A DNA stretch of 64,000 nt, from contig JYIP02000006.1 in the NCBI GenBank assembly GCA_001051155.2, positions 1,364,001 through 1,428,000 on the forward strand, read 5' to 3'. Under the pieces are notes generated by a model. The model worked only from the letters and a program-made list of their open reading frames with translations. It searched no databases and had not been told where the DNA came from. Position numbers and translations under genes: made by a program. Below, one piece after another: positions 46,762 to 59,140 of the stretch. The first letter of the stretch is position 1, and each line of letters starts with the position of its first letter. This stretch comes from Chrysoporthe austroafricana (lineage: Eukaryota > Ascomycota > Sordariomycetes > Diaporthales > Cryphonectriaceae).

Positions 46762-47817
46762 TCAACTATTGAATATCCGACTGTACAGCACCTCATGCCG
46801 TCCTACCCAGAGATCCATCGCCGGCACGCTCTGCCCTGCCTCCTCGGGCGGCGTAACCCACTCCCTCTCGATCGCCGCGGCGATCATCTCCTGCGTGCCG
46901 GCCGAAGCCAGCACCATCTGCGCCGCGTACGGGCCCATCAGGTTCGCCCGCACGGCGGCGGACACGAGGGCCTTCACGTGGCCCAGCATGAAGACGTACG
47001 CCGCCTGGTGCAGCGACAGGCCGAGGACGGAGGCGACGAGGCCGAAGAGCGGGGCGAGGTGGGCCGCCACAGGCGGCAGGCCGGTGGCGTCCCAGGTCTT
47101 GGACGGGGAGCGGAGGAGCCTGGCGTAGTCCACGAGGGCGCGCAGCGCCGGAGAGGCTGACGGACTGGAGGAGGGGGAATCCTGTGGGAGGGAAGATGAG
47201 AGGGCGAACGACCGCTCCCAGATCCCCAGCAGCGCCCGCCCCTGCGCGACGCTCGCGCGCTTGCCGACCGTGCAGACGATTGCGGCGTCGAGGGCGTCGT
47301 CGAGCTCGGCCAGGCGCGTCGGGCAGCGGTGCGCGGCGAGGAGGAAGGCGAGCGTCGTTGAGGCGTAGGACGAGACCGAGAGGGGGAGAAAGAGGTCGAA
47401 CGACGACGTGGCACGGCCGTCAGGCTGAGAGGTTTTGGAGGGTGTGAAGGGGTTGAGACGGTTGTGTGCGAGGTAGGACTCGAGACCGCTGCTGAAGGCG
47501 AAGGAGCCTAGGGGCAGGGCGGAGTCCGAGAGCAGGAGAAGGAAGTGTGTTGTTGTATTTGAAAGGGCTGCTGAAAATTCATTAGTGAATATGTCGGACT
47601 TGCGCGGACTGGAGGACTTACGTCTCAACGTGAGCGTGGATGGCTGATGAGAACGGTTTGGGTGAGCATCATGAGGAGCTTCGCCGTCAACGGGGCGGGT
47701 GTCGCGGGGCTTTAGGCGGGCCTTTGCTCGTGCCAATTTTGCCTCCAGCTCAACAATTTCATCTTCAATGAGTTGAGTGGAGTCGTTGTCGAGCTCCGCA
47801 GCGTTTGTAGAGCTCAT
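46762..47817 (-). CDS. ureF: Urease accessory protein UreF
   Basis: The preferred minus-strand model is exons 47817..47622 and 47570..46762, 334 aa. UreF joins UreD and UreG to load nickel into urease. Hallmarks of PF01730 are LLLLSDSALPLGSFAFSSGLESYLAHN near residue 80, a cluster of small residues in the central helices, LRALVDYARLLRSP, GHVKALVSAAVRANLMGPYAAQ near the C-terminus, and the terminal DLWVGRHEVLYSRIFNS. The 51-bp intron has a GTAAGT donor, a CTAAT branch-like sequence and a CAG acceptor, is a multiple of three and has no stop, so retention would give a 351-aa protein. An N-terminal extension of about 60 residues with a short coiled coil (LEAKLARAKARL) precedes the UreF domain. 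The other urease genes are not in this window. Confidence 0.93.
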   Translation of the reverse strand: MSSTNAAELDNDSTQLIEDEIVELEAKLARAKARLKPRDTRPVDGEAPHDAHPNRSHQPSTLTLRRKSSSPRKSDIFTNEFSAALSNTTTHFLLLLSDSALPLGSFAFSSGLESYLAHNRLNPFTPSKTSQPDGRATSSFDLFLPLSVSSYASTTLAFLLAAHRCPTRLAELDDALDAAIVCTVGKRASVAQGRALLGIWERSFALSSSLPQDSPSSSPSASPALRALVDYARLLRSPSKTWDATGLPPVAAHLAPLFGLVASVLGLSLHQAAYVFMLGHVKALVSAAVRANLMGPYAAQMVLASAGTQEMIAAAIEREWVTPPEEAGQSVPAMDLWVGRHEVLYSRIFNS

Positions 47818-48138
47818 ACTCAGATCTGGTGGTCATGGTGAAAGTGTGCAGATGAAATGAGTGGTATCTTAGTTCCAAATTATGATATCGGCGAGGCTGC
47901 GGGGCAAACGCTCTCGACAGGCCCCCTAAACATCTACACACTAATCCAACACACAATGTGATAGACTGGTCCCTAATCATAAAAAAGTCCCCAGGACAAC
48001 CATTTTTGTCCTTCCAGAATACACCTGACTCCAGACCTTCAAACAACGTGAACGTCGTGACCACATGTGGTATCGCTGATCATGAGAAACCCCCCATTCC
48101 TTGTCCCGCTACGCCCCTTCCAGCCCAAGCATGATCTG
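47818..48138. other. UreF upstream region and Cut12 3' flank
   Basis: A 320-bp gap between two minus-strand genes. It must contain the UreF promoter and leader and the Cut12 terminator. No open frame or motif is recognised. Confidence 0.5.
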
Positions 48139-50104
48139 TTACAGTCTCATATTCTCCTTTCCTGCAATTATTGGTCTTTCGCGAGCCTTTCTCCTCTCAG
48201 CCCTCTTTTGCTCGAGTCTGGCAATAGTAGCAGCTCGCCTGTCAGAAGATATTGCTGACCTCAGAGGGGCGTCGCGGGTCGGTGCAACACTTGGTTTGAG
48301 CTCAGGATCCGACTCGCTGTCCAAGGCTCGCTCCGTAGTCAGGCGTAATCGAGTCTTGTTGCCCATTCTCGCCAGGGCCACAGAACGTGGTGTAGACCAC
48401 TCCTTTGGGGCCGGCTCATTGTCAACAACCCTCCTAGAGGCCGTCCTCTTGCTGCCACGGGAAATCGAGCGCCCAAGGGTGGTTTCCACCCCTTTGGTCG
48501 ACGCAAGATGTTGATGGAGTATATCGAGGGTATCGTCATCAAATTTGGGAGTCTTGGTGGATTTGGCCAGCAGCTCGACGCTCGACTTTCGCTGGGCGGG
48601 CAGTTTCAACTCTGATGCCCTCTTGAACTCTGATCGCAGCTGGTTGATAGTGACGCTGGCGTCTTCCATCTCACGACGACGTGCCTCCTGCTCGCTGTCG
48701 AGCTTGCTCTGCAGGTCCTCAAGCTTCTTCGCCCAGGGACTCGGTGCACCGTGGCCCGTAGACAACGACTGCAGATCCTCTCTGAGCACTTCAGTGTCGC
48801 CAGACTTGGATGTCCTCTGGCCCCGTTTGAGATCTGCAACCTCGTCCTTGAGCGCTTTGTTCTTATCCTTCAGAGCATCATAGTCGACCTTGAGTTTGTC
48901 ATACTGAGTTTCCTTCCTGCTCAATTTTCGCTCGAGCTCTTTCTTCTCAGCCTCATGTTTCCTTTCCCGCTGCTCGACCGCGCTCAGGTCTGACTTTAGG
49001 CGCTGTAGCGCCTGCCGCAGTTCGCTCAGCTCTTTTACCTGCTCACGGGCCGATCGTGACGACCCGCCTTCACGCCGCTGGCCGTTTTCATCGGCCCCGT
49101 AGCCTGAGTCCTTCAGCAGGGACTCAAGCTCTTCGACCTGATTCCTATACTGCACAGCGAGTGCCGTCTGCCGGGCTAAGTCTTTCATGAGCTTCCTGTC
49201 ATCCCGATCACCCCCGCCCTTGCTGTGCTGGGCCCCAATCTGGCCTGCCAACTCAGTGATCTTCTTCTCCATCTCAATGACTTTGGTCTGCTCCTCTCTG
49301 AGCCTCTCGTTCAAGTTGAGAGCCTCCGCATCCTTGGCCTTGGCGTACGACTTGGCGAGCTGCTTGTACTTAACAAGCTTCTCCATCTCCACTCGCGCCT
49401 CCTCGTGGTACTTCTGAAACTCCCCTTTCCAGTATCGGCCAGATTGAGAGCGCGGCTCGTTTAGGTCTACCGTGATGTCTGGGTCGCGATCAAGTTCATC
49501 GACCTCCTCCCACGCGTCGTCGGAGTAGTCATCGTTCGCATCCGGGTCGAAGTCAAGTTTACGCGCGTCGTCCTCGCCTGAATTTCGAACATCTCTCCGT
49601 TTGCGCGAGTTCTCCAGGGCTTCCTGCAGTTTTGTTCGTGGGCGGATACGGGCGGCGCCATCACCACCGTCGCTCAGCAAGCCGGTATTGGCCTTGACGT
49701 CGCGCCCGAAGGAGACGCGCTTCCTGCGCGACGTTCCGGTGCCGGGCGTCAGGAGGATGCCTTGTGGTTTCACAGGGGACTCAAATTTGTTGCTTTCAGG
49801 AATAATAGGTACGGAGGTGGTCTTGTCGGGCTTCGCTGCATCTGCCTTGGCCTCTTGCTTAGGAGTAGCCTCCTTGAGGGACGTTGGGGTGCCAAAGAGG
49901 GCGCGCTTGAAAGCTCGTGCTGCAAAGACGGGGGCCGGGGTATCTGGCTGTTCAACAAACGTGTCGTCTGCAAATTCACATATCAGAATTCGCGCACAAG
50001 CACATGTGTCCCGGGAAGAGAGGCTCTGAGTTACCTTGGCCAGAAAGTGGAGGCGCGTTGGAAGACGCGTTCCCCGTCGCCTTATTGAACGCCCACCCAA
50101 TCAT
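48139..50104 (-). CDS. cut12: Spindle pole body-associated protein Cut12
   Basis: The minus-strand model is exons 50104..50035 and 49967..48139, 632 aa. Cut12 is a coiled-coil protein of the spindle pole body that, in fission yeast, promotes mitotic entry and bipolar spindle formation with Plo1. The 70-nt first exon gives MIGWAFNKATGNASS and splices to DDTFVEQPDTPAPVFAARAFK, the conserved filamentous-fungal N-terminus. The frame continues open upstream of the acceptor, but that reading lacks the conserved start. The Cut12 domain (PF11500) covers about residues 80-230 (GILLTPGTGTSRRKRVSFGR, KLQEALENSRKRRDVRNSG). Coiled coil extends from about 190 to 470 (LSAVEQRERKHEAEKKELER and similar). The C-terminus is basic and ends RERPIIAGKENMRL, with a KEN-box-like triplet. 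It is divergent from the GCN2 gene. Confidence 0.93.
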
Positions 50105-50476
50105 TATGGCTGCCGATCGAGGATACGAAGGTGTGTGATTATGATTCCAAAGGGTCGATTGCAGACATGGATCGCTTTGAAGTGGCTGCTCAGCAGGTGC
50201 CAACCATGCAGCTAGGAGTACATCGTGAGGGTAAATGGCCCGTCGCGGATGTAAAAGAGTCAGGATGCGATAAAGGTTCAGGGGTTGTTTACTTAGACGC
50301 TGGAGCAACGCTGCGGCGGTATGGAGTGCTGTGCTGCCACCGTTTTAGCGCCTAGTCGACAGGGATCCCTGACCCCATTTCTGGAAGTACCCAGGTACTC
50401 TCAGCCCTACGGCGACCCAGCTCATCTCACTGAACTTCGACGAGCTCGGCCAGTTGGAGTCACCTGTCGGCAAATC

Positions 50477-50532
50477 GTCAACTTACTCCATTCGTCGTCA
50501 CATTGTCAACTTTCTCCTTTCGTCGTCACATC
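50477..50532. repeat. 28-bp imperfect tandem duplication
   Basis: Copy 1 (50477-50504) and copy 2 (50505-50532) begin GTCAACTT and share CGTCGTCACAT near their ends. They match at 25 of 28 positions (differences A/T, A/T and T/C). They lie about 270 bp before the GCN2 start codon. Confidence 0.85.
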
Positions 50533-50572
50533 GTCGACCTCATTCTTAACTCAACGCTGTGTCGATTTGTTT

Positions 50573-50719
50573 ATGTTCTTATTATTATCATGGGCACATC
50601 ACCCTGAAATATCACAGCCCTCTTTTTGGCTGTGTAGCTTTTTGTCCTCTACTATCAATGCAAAGACAAGTATCTTCAAACACCTCAACACCCAGTACTC
50701 AGCATTCACCTCCCACTGA
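50573..50719 (+). other. Candidate uORF in GCN2 leader, 48 codons
   Basis: An ATG at 50573 opens a 48-aa frame closed by TGA at 50717-50719, 79 bases before the GCN2 ATG. The encoded peptide (MFLLLSWAHHPEIS...) shows no known motif. Whether it is in the mRNA depends on the unknown transcription start. Confidence 0.3.
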
Positions 50720-50798
50720 CCTCCACTTCTCACGACACCATATTTGAACTAACTCTGCCTCTTCATCCCTCTGCTCTTTTCTTTATCTGAGCTTTAAA

Positions 50799-53700
50799 AT
50801 GGTTGGAAAGAAGAAGAGACAGCTGAAGAAGGCTACCCAAGAGAAGGGCATCAAGAACAACGGCAACACATCTGCTGGTCCAGTACCCACGCCAGCACCA
50901 CAGTCAGGACCGTCCAGCGGCGGCACCGTCACCACTAAGTACGAGGAACTTCAGAGCAATGAGGTCCTAGTTTTGCAAGCCATCTACCAGGACGACTTCA
51001 TAGAGCAAAAGGGCACTCATGTTGCCTGGAAGAAGTCAGAGCCAACCTTCCAAATCCACATCAGCGCCCCCTCAGATGAGAGCATTAGCATAAATTTGGG
51101 CGTTGTTCTGGTTGCAACCTACCCAAAATCACCACCGTTACTCAGCTTGAGCGAGCACGGAAACCTTCGAGAAGCAACACTTTTCAAGGTTCAAAAGTTT
51201 GTCGAGACGCAGCCTAAAATCTTCGCCAACGAGGAACAGGAGATGATTTTTCGCATCGTTGAAGGCATCCAAGAGATTCTTCAAGAAGCTGCTGAAGCCA
51301 AAGCAGCTGGAAAGGCGCTTCCAACACTGGAAGAAGAGCGTGCAGCTCACGCAGCCGCCATGGCGAAGCAGGAGCAGGAGCTGAAGGAGCAAGAGGAGAG
51401 GAGGAAGATGGAGGACTCTAAGGAAGAGGATCGTGTCCTTCACGAGATGCTTCAGGAGGAGCTCAAGCGCAAGCGTGACAAAGAGAAGGAGGCGAGGCGC
51501 AAGAATCGCCCAATCGGCGTTTCTTTCGCAGTGCCCGTTGACGACACGCAAGACTCCGAGGCTGAAGTGATCACCTTCGACCAGCCCTGCTCACTGACGG
51601 ACTCTGGAGGCCACATCAGCATGTTCAACGCTGTCAACAGCAAGGAGCATTTCTTCACTGGTCCCACCACTACCGTCTACGAAGTGCGCCCCGTTCTGCC
51701 TACAGGGCAGAGGCGACCACGGCTGGTATTGAAGCAGGTGGAAGTCCATGCCGCTGGCAAAGAGCAAGCCCAGTTCAGGAAGCAGCTCAGAGCACTGGAG
51801 TCTCAACTGGAGTCCATGAAGCAAGTGAGGCACCAGGCGATTATCGAAGTGCTTGACTACAGACTTGACCGCATGGCCCTTGCCGGTGACGATGCTAATG
51901 CTATGAGCTGGAACGTCATGGTGCTGAGCCCGCTTGCCGAGCCTGGCTCGCTCGAGACATTACTGAAAACGTTTCCCATGGACGTCAACAGGGCCCGCAG
52001 CTGGACCGTCAGTCTCCTGGATGCCCTCAGCTGGCTCCACACTCGAGAAATCATTCATCAAGACATCCACTTGGGCAATGTCTTGATCGTCACGAGCCCC
52101 AATGGTGACATGGCTCCCAAGCTAGCTGATATTGCATATCAGAGAGAGCTGCACAACCTCACCACAGCCAAGACGGCGACCTCCGTGACAGACGCGAAAT
52201 CTGCTTATTGGTTCCCCCCAGAGATTGCAGCGGCGTCAAATCCTCAGTACACCCAGAAGACCGATATCTGGGACTTTGGAGTCGTGTTTCTTCAAATGTT
52301 TCTGGGTGTCGATGTGGCCAAGCTCCACACCTCGCCCGACAATCTCATGGCCTCGTCTCGTCTTTCTCGTCCTTTGGAGGAGTTAGTCTCGTTTTTTTTC
52401 AAGCCGGAACCGAAGAAGAGACCTCGTGCATTCGAGCTCAGCACGAGTGAATTCCTGGCAACCGACGCATCCATTTTCGAGCAGGATGACTCGTACTCCA
52501 AAGCCAGCAACACGCTCGCTCCAATGCCCTCAATCACACCAACACGTAGCAAACCGAGGCAAGACTCCTTCAACGTGCGTGGCCCTTTTACATCAAGATA
52601 TAAGGAAGACTTCGTGGAGGAGGGCAGACTCGGCAAAGGAGGCTTTGGGGAGGTTGTCAAGGCCCGCAAGAAGCTGGACGGCCAGATCTATGGTAAGATG
52701 AGTCCGCCATTCTCACGCTCTTTCCTTTCCGTCTACCATTCCAACAGTGCTCTCTATTGCCTTTTTGACGTCTTTGCATCCTCCCAACACACCGTCCCAT
52801 ACCAATTTATTTCGCCTAACAGGATAACTGCTAATTACTATGTTGAACAGCTATCAAGAAGATCAGTCAACGGTCTCGAGAGGGCTTGACGGAAGTGTTG
52901 AAAGAAGTGCGAGTGTTGTCTCAGTTGAGCCATCCCGCTGTTGTGCGCTACTTCAATACGTGGCTAGAAGAGGTCCTTGATTCGTCTGACTTTGACGATA
53001 CCTCGACCGATGCCGACACTGCTGAGGTCTCGCAGGGCGCTGCCTCGGATCTCAATATCCAATTTGAAGAGAGTCAGGGCGGACTGGATTTCATATCCTC
53101 AAGCCGACATGCAGGCGGGTTGACGATCGAGTTTGAGCAAGCCGACAGTGAAGCAGCTGAAGAAGATGATGAGGAGGAGGAGGACGACGACGATGATGAG
53201 GACGACTCGGACGAAGAGGAAGAGGACGACTCGGATGAAAACTCACAGGCTGGGAACAAATTGGCTGTTGCTGGAGGCAAACACGAGCGCCGATTGAGCC
53301 ACCGACCTTTCAGGACAGTCCTTTACATCTCCATGGAGTACTGTGATAAGCGAACCCTTCGCGACCTCATCACAAATAACCTCCTTACAGATAAGACCGA
53401 AGTATGGCGATTGTTTCGTCAGATCCTACAGGGCCTGGTACATATTCACAGCCTCAACGTTGTCCATCGCGATCTCAAACCGGACAACGTCTTCATCAGC
53501 GTCGGTCCGGATGGCGTTAACAACGTCAAGATTGGCGACTTTGGACTCGCCAGCAAGGGGCAAATCGCGGCTGTCCAGGCAGGCCATGCCGCGTCCGATC
53601 ATACGGACCAGACCAGGAGTGTAGGAACGTCCGTGTACGTCGCACCCGAGGTCAGATCAGGCGGCACCGGAAATTACACCACGAAAGTCGACATGTACTC

Positions 53701-55849
53701 GCTCGGCATCATGTTCTTTGAGATGTGCTACCATCCTATGCTGGGTATGGAACGAGCACTAGTGCTGGAAGATCTTCGCAAGCCGCATCCTATCTTGCCC
53801 TCAGATTTCGATTTCGGAACCGCACAGGCAGAGATAATCATGTCGTTGGTGGTCCATAACCCCAAAGAGCGCCCATCAAGTGCGGCGCTCTTGGAGTCTA
53901 ATAAACTCCCAGACGAAATGGAGAGCGACACAGTCCGACGTGCTATCGCAGCCATCACAGATCCCAACTCCGCGTTCTACCCGAAGGTGCTCTCAACGCT
54001 GTTCTCTACTAAGGTGGACCAGGCTAAGGACTTCGCCTATGACCTGAACGATCAGTCTCCCAGTACCACGGACTACCTCTACCGGCGAATCGTCAAAGAG
54101 ACTCTTGTGTCTATTTTCAGGACCCATGGGGCTCTCCAGGTTCCGCTGGCTAGCATCTACCCCTACTCCTCCAACTACTCCAACGCAGTCAAACTGCTGG
54201 ATGATGGTGGAGCTCTGTTGCAGCTTCCTTACGACTTGATGATGGGACACGCTCGGGTGCTAGCTAAGGTGAAGAATCCCATCTTGGGACCTTCATACTC
54301 CTTCGGAAGTGTGTTTCGAGAACAGCATGCCGGTGGCCAGCCTTCCGAGTTCGGAGTGGTTGACTTCAACGTCGTCACGACCGGAGCCTTGGATCTGTCC
54401 CTCAAGGAGGCCAATGTCTTGAAAGTTGTCGACCAGATAGTCGATGCGTTCCCTGCACTTTCAAAGAGTCAGATGGTCTTCCACATCAATCACTCCGATC
54501 TTCTCCAACTCATCTTCGACTTTTGCGGCGTTGAGCACTCTGCCAGACGAGCTGCCTCAGAAGTCCTCAGCAAGCTCAACATTCAGGATATGACGTGGCA
54601 AAAATTCCGCGGTCAGCTGCGATCTCAATCGTGCGGCGTCTCCGCGACCAGCGTCGATGAAATGCAGCGATTCGACTTCCGAGACAATCCTAGTAAAGCC
54701 TTCTCGAAACTAAAGTCCTTGTTCGAGAACACCGACTACTATCAAAAGGCCGCCTCTACCATCGCTCATCTTAAAGAGGTCATTGAATACTGCAAGAGTT
54801 TCGGCGTCAAGACCAAAATCTACGTCACACCACTGCATTCCTTCAATGAAGCGTTTTTCAGAGGCGGCGTGATGTTTGCCTGTGTCTGGGATAAGAACAA
54901 GAGGCAGGTTTTTGCCGCTGGCGGCCGATATGACAGTTTGATCAAAGATCACCGACAGAAGGCGGGCAGCAGCTCCTTGAGCGACCGACGCGCAGTCGGA
55001 GTCAGCTTCGCTTGGGAGAGACTTGCGCAGGTACCAACTAAGAGCGGCAGCAAGGCTTCCTCCAAGAAAGCCGCTCAGGGAGGACACAATCCCTTCAATG
55101 AGAAGGCCTATGATGTTCTCGTAGCGAGCTTTGGCCCAGCGATTCGAAAGACAACGGCACTTGAGATACTGCGAGACCTCTGGGAGAGCGGCATCAGTGC
55201 TGAGCTCGCTAATGACGCCCGGTCGCCTGACGAGCTGATTCCAGACAAACCAGAGGAGCAACCCGCCTGGTTGGTCATTGTCAAGCCCGATGCCCTGAAG
55301 GTCAAGACTTTCTGGACCAAGGATACACCGGAGGCCGATGTTCCGGCCGACAAGCTGGTGACCTGGCTTCGTGCAGAGATGCGTGAGCGCGACTCCGCCC
55401 TCAAGATCACCACTTTGGGACGGACTCGCCCTGGTCTCAGCACATCTGACACCAATAACTCAATAGGCGACACCACCTCCTTCTCCGGTCCATCCTCGAA
55501 CGGCTATCAGCACGATGTGCGTGTGCTCACTGCGCAGACCAAGTCCAAGAAGTTCAATCGGCAGACTGTTGTTGAGCAGGCACACAACGCCGCTTCGAAA
55601 CTCCTTCAAGAGTTCCGCAACGGGCCCATCGCGGCCATCGAAACGAGCGACGCGGTTCTGCACGCCATCAAGGGCACCTCGCTGTCACAGCCCGATACTT
55701 GGCGCAAGCTGGATGTCACCAACGTTGAGAAGAACTACGTGAGGGACGTACAGGATATGTTGACGGAGTTCCGTGACGGCGGGGCAAGGGACGCTTTCGT
55801 TTACAACTTTCGCACCGGAAGTTGTGTGTATTATGATTTGAAGGCCTGA
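50799..55849 (+). CDS. GCN2: eIF2alpha kinase GCN2 (cpc-3 type)
   Basis: The model is join(50799..52692, 52851..55849), 1630 aa. GCN2 senses uncharged tRNA in amino acid starvation and phosphorylates eIF2alpha. Domains in order: an RWD domain (about 45-160, with the YPKSPPLL motif) that binds Gcn1; a charged Glu/Lys helix (180-240); a pseudokinase (about 260-580) with HQDIHLGN in place of HRDxxxxN; then the kinase. The glycine loop is GKGGFGEV from residue 612, the ATP lysine is Lys634 in YAIKKIS, the catalytic loop is HRDLKPDN with Asp839, and DFG starts at Asp861. A long, very acidic insert (DDEEEEDDDDDEDDSDEEEE) lies between kinase N-lobe strands, as in other GCN2s. A histidyl-tRNA-synthetase-like domain (about 990-1420) and a C-terminal dimerisation/ribosome-binding region complete it. 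The intron interrupts the kinase N-lobe (YA in YAIKK) in phase 1. Confidence 0.97.
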
Positions 55850-56705
55850 TTTGGGCCAATATGGGAAGTTGGCCTACTTTTACCGCTGGTTCTTGCGCTT
55901 GGCAATACGGATGGGAAATTTCGGGAAGATGACTGATGATTGACGCTGCATGAAGCAGAAAACTGGGACTATTGCTCTATACCCTTGTTTATCTGATCCA
56001 TAGGAATGGATTGGAATTTTTAATTTTTATTTTTATTTTTTTGTCAAATCATGCAGACGGTCTATGAGAGAGGGCAGGTGAATGGACCTTACCAATTTCC
56101 CCCCTAGCCTCCCTCTTGGTACCATGGCCGCGTACCCTATTTTCTGACTTCATCTTCTCTGCAAGCTGCAAATTTCTTGAATACGCCCTGTAGATTCCAC
56201 TGCTTCCTATTGGATGGGCTTGAGTTGATTTGGCGAGCTCTTGATAGGGTACTGATTCTTGTGACCCGTTGTATTCTAGTCATTCAACCGAGATGTCGAG
56301 GATGTGATCTCAAGCTCACATACCTGACTGCAAGGAAGTCATTGCATGGTATAACTCTGCGGGATTCATCTATCTTCAACTTCAAACTACTGCTAAAGAT
56401 TTTACACATGAAGGAACATGTTTAGAAGGGACAGGCTGTAACAAGCTTCAGATGAAGGAAAATGTCTCTTCGGCAGGGTGGACCTCCGATGTGCATGCTG
56501 TTGAGGGCTGAGGCTCTAAGCCTCTTCCTTATTATGCTTAGCCCTGCTGACTGTTTTTGGCCCTCAAGCCCCCCCCCCCCTCATTTCACCAAAGGTCTAC
56601 CACCATTTCAGGTCCTTCAGTATTCAGACTTTGTGATTTGTGCATAAATCTTACTTTTCACCGGCAGACTTCATAGCAAACTGTGACTGCGCCGAGCGTT
56701 CGAAT
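55850..56705. other. Spacer between GCN2 and HET gene
   Basis: About 850 bp with no supported gene. It is AT-richer than the flanking genes, with a (T/A)-rich run at 56015-56045 and a run of C at about 56571-56581. It holds the GCN2 3' flank and the promoter of the HET gene. Confidence 0.5.
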
Positions 56706-58917
56706 ATGAGTAACAATAAGTGGGAACAACTAAACGACCATGAAATACCGGAGTACAGATACGATTGTCTCATCGCGCTGGACGCCATTCGCGTGCTGAT
56801 CGTCGAGCCCGCAGACACAGTTGAGGCTCCTCTGCGCTGCTCGTTTTCTCAGTACAGGCGGTCGGACGAACTACTCGGCAATGACTATAACAAGGATGAG
56901 CACTACTCTGCTGTGTCCTACACGTGGGGCGAAGCGGTGTTCTCTCATCGACTCCTGATCGTGAGCTCGGAGTCATCGTACTCCTACATCCGGATTACAT
57001 CGAACGTGGATTCCTTGATGCGCCACCTGCGGAAAGCACACAAGGCTGTTCGCCTCTGGATCGATGCAATCAGTCTCAATCAAGAGGACGAGGAGGAGAA
57101 AGCCCAGCAGATCCAACTCATGGGTGACATCTTCAAGGCTGCGCGGCGAGTGTACATCTGGCTAGGAGATGAGGAAGTCGACGACGCCCGGCGAGCGTTT
57201 TCTGTGATCCGTCGTATCGAACTTGAGAATGGATTCAGTCCGGGCGCCGATGACCTCGCCTGTCTCACGGCGTTCTTTCGGCGGCCATGGTTCAGTCGGC
57301 GGTGGGTCATTCAGGAGGTCGTCGTCGCACACGAGGCATCAGTGCACTGCGGGCAGGCTTCCATCTCAATGTCATGGGTGCTCATGGCTTTGAGAAAGCT
57401 CAAGGACACATGGGGGAGCGATATTCTAAAGTATCTGGGTTACGGGCCAAGAATGCTTTTATCGAGCGTTGGTAAGTACCAGGAGGCACCGACGAGACTG
57501 AGCCTTTTAACGCTGTTGTGGGACCTGGACCAGTCCCAATGCTCTGACAAACGTGACCGTGTCGCGGCCGTCTATGGCCTGGCTTCCTTTGAGGGGAAGC
57601 CAGATCAGCTCCTATACGACGAGGACTTCAGGATCCTATACTGGAAAACGACGGCGGACCTCATCAACAAGGATGCGATGCTCGCGCATGAAGTGCTGCT
57701 GCACCTGGGGGAGTTCGGCTCTATAAATTCCGGGCAAGAGGAACGAGAGAACAAGTTTCCGTCCTGGATTCCTGATTGTACGTGTCTGAACAGATAAACT
57801 TGCTCTTCTGGGCCAGTCTAGGGGCCAAATCTTCTCGGGCAGAGCGAACATGGCGTCTTAAAGCCCTGTCCAGATTCCCCCCCCCCCACACCAGGGGAAC
57901 ATCTAGCATCAGGCGCTCTCCCCAAACCATACTACGCTAATTTCATAGCTCACAGGGTCAAAGCCTCGCCAGCAGTTGGTGCGCGGCTTCTTTGGTGGTC
58001 AGCAGGATGTTTTTCAGCAGTTTTCGGACCTGAAGCACATTCATTCTCTGTGGTCTCTTCGTAATTGGATCGAGTCTCCTCGTGATGCCAACACGAGGGA
58101 GCCTGTCCAACTTTGGAATCTGGTTCCCAATGACTCGGAAATTTCATACTCTAACAGAGGAAAAGCGTACACTACTACACTCAGACAGCTCTTTGACTGG
58201 CAGATATACTGTCAAAACCCCACGCACTTAGTGCGGATGGAAGTGTCGCAACATATCCTGCGAATCGAGGCAGATCCAGCTATTTTCCCATGTTTTGGCA
58301 GGGTCGTGAAGGAAGTTTTCCCTCTGCGTCAAGGAAGGCCGGGTTGGCGAGATGTGACCACGTTATTCGAGCATCCGGACCTGACGCACGTTCGCGACTC
58401 TTTGTGGAGATTGCTCAAGAAAGTCTTGAGCAATATGCGAGATGAACCATCGGAAGCCGTGCTGGTCGAAGCCCAAGATCGCCTTATCAAAGGATGGTGC
58501 CACTATACGCTGTCTCAGCAGACGATAGGATACCTCGAGGACTTGGCCGCCGTCCTCTCCCGCTTCACGCCTGTCGCGCACAGATGGACGGACGGCGAGG
58601 AGGGATACTCCCTCGCTCCCGTTGGCATTGCAATAGGTGATTGGCTCGTCCCGCTTGTCATCCCAGAGCCCGAGAAGCATTCCGATGCTAGTGGAGTGCT
58701 CTCGGTGGCCCTGTGTTTGCGGCCGGTCAAGAGCGGAGTCAGGTTCAACTCGGAGCAACCCCTTCATCAGACTGTCCGCTGGGTAGGGCTTGCGGTGCAA
58801 GAGAGCCCCTACGGCAAGGATTCTCGGATGCCCTATTTCCCGCACGAGGTATTTCGGGCTTTTTTAAAGGTTAGAGAGAAAGGCATGCCTGGACCGTACG
58901 TATTCGATGTTGTGTGA
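56706..58917 (+). CDS. HET-domain protein (Het-6-like)
   Basis: The model is join(56706..57777, 57956..58917), 677 aa. The HET domain (PF06985) spans about residues 65-215: HYSAVSYTWGE, VDSLMRHLRKAHKAVRLWIDAI, LNQEDEEEKAQQIQLMGDIF, ARRVYIWLGDE and the FFRRPWFSRRWVIQEV block. The C-terminal region includes SDKRDRVAAVYGLASF and FPSWIPDW, both typical of the larger het-6/tol-type family of vegetative-incompatibility proteins. The intron is 178 bp, unusually long for this window, and contains runs of C. Its phase-1 join rebuilds the Trp of IPDW. The start at 56706 is the first in-frame ATG. A role in self/non-self recognition is inferred from the family only. It is the second HET gene in the window and of a different subtype from that at 2373. 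Confidence 0.92.
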
Positions 58918-59140
58918 GCTGAGGGAGATGGCTTAGTTGAGATGGCGATCCCTAGCGAGAGCTGGCCCGACGACCTCATGGGTTTCCACCCGTGAATGTC
59001 GGTCTGAAGCGCAGATGAACAAGACGCGTAGTTCCGGGTTGAGAAATAAGTCGACGAGTTGATATTATGTGGTATAACAAATGATGCCTTTTAATGCTCT
59101 TTGGCCTCAATCACCTCCCACATTGCTCGCGTGAGACTCC

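Larger units (their letters stand above)
50105..50798. promoter_or_regulatory. Shared promoter region, cut12 (-) and GCN2 (+)
   Basis: About 690 bp between divergent start codons. The GCN2-side leader contains a 28-bp imperfect tandem duplication (50477-50532) and an ATG-initiated open frame (50573-50719) before the kinase ATG. The last 100 bases are CT-rich. Confidence 0.6.
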
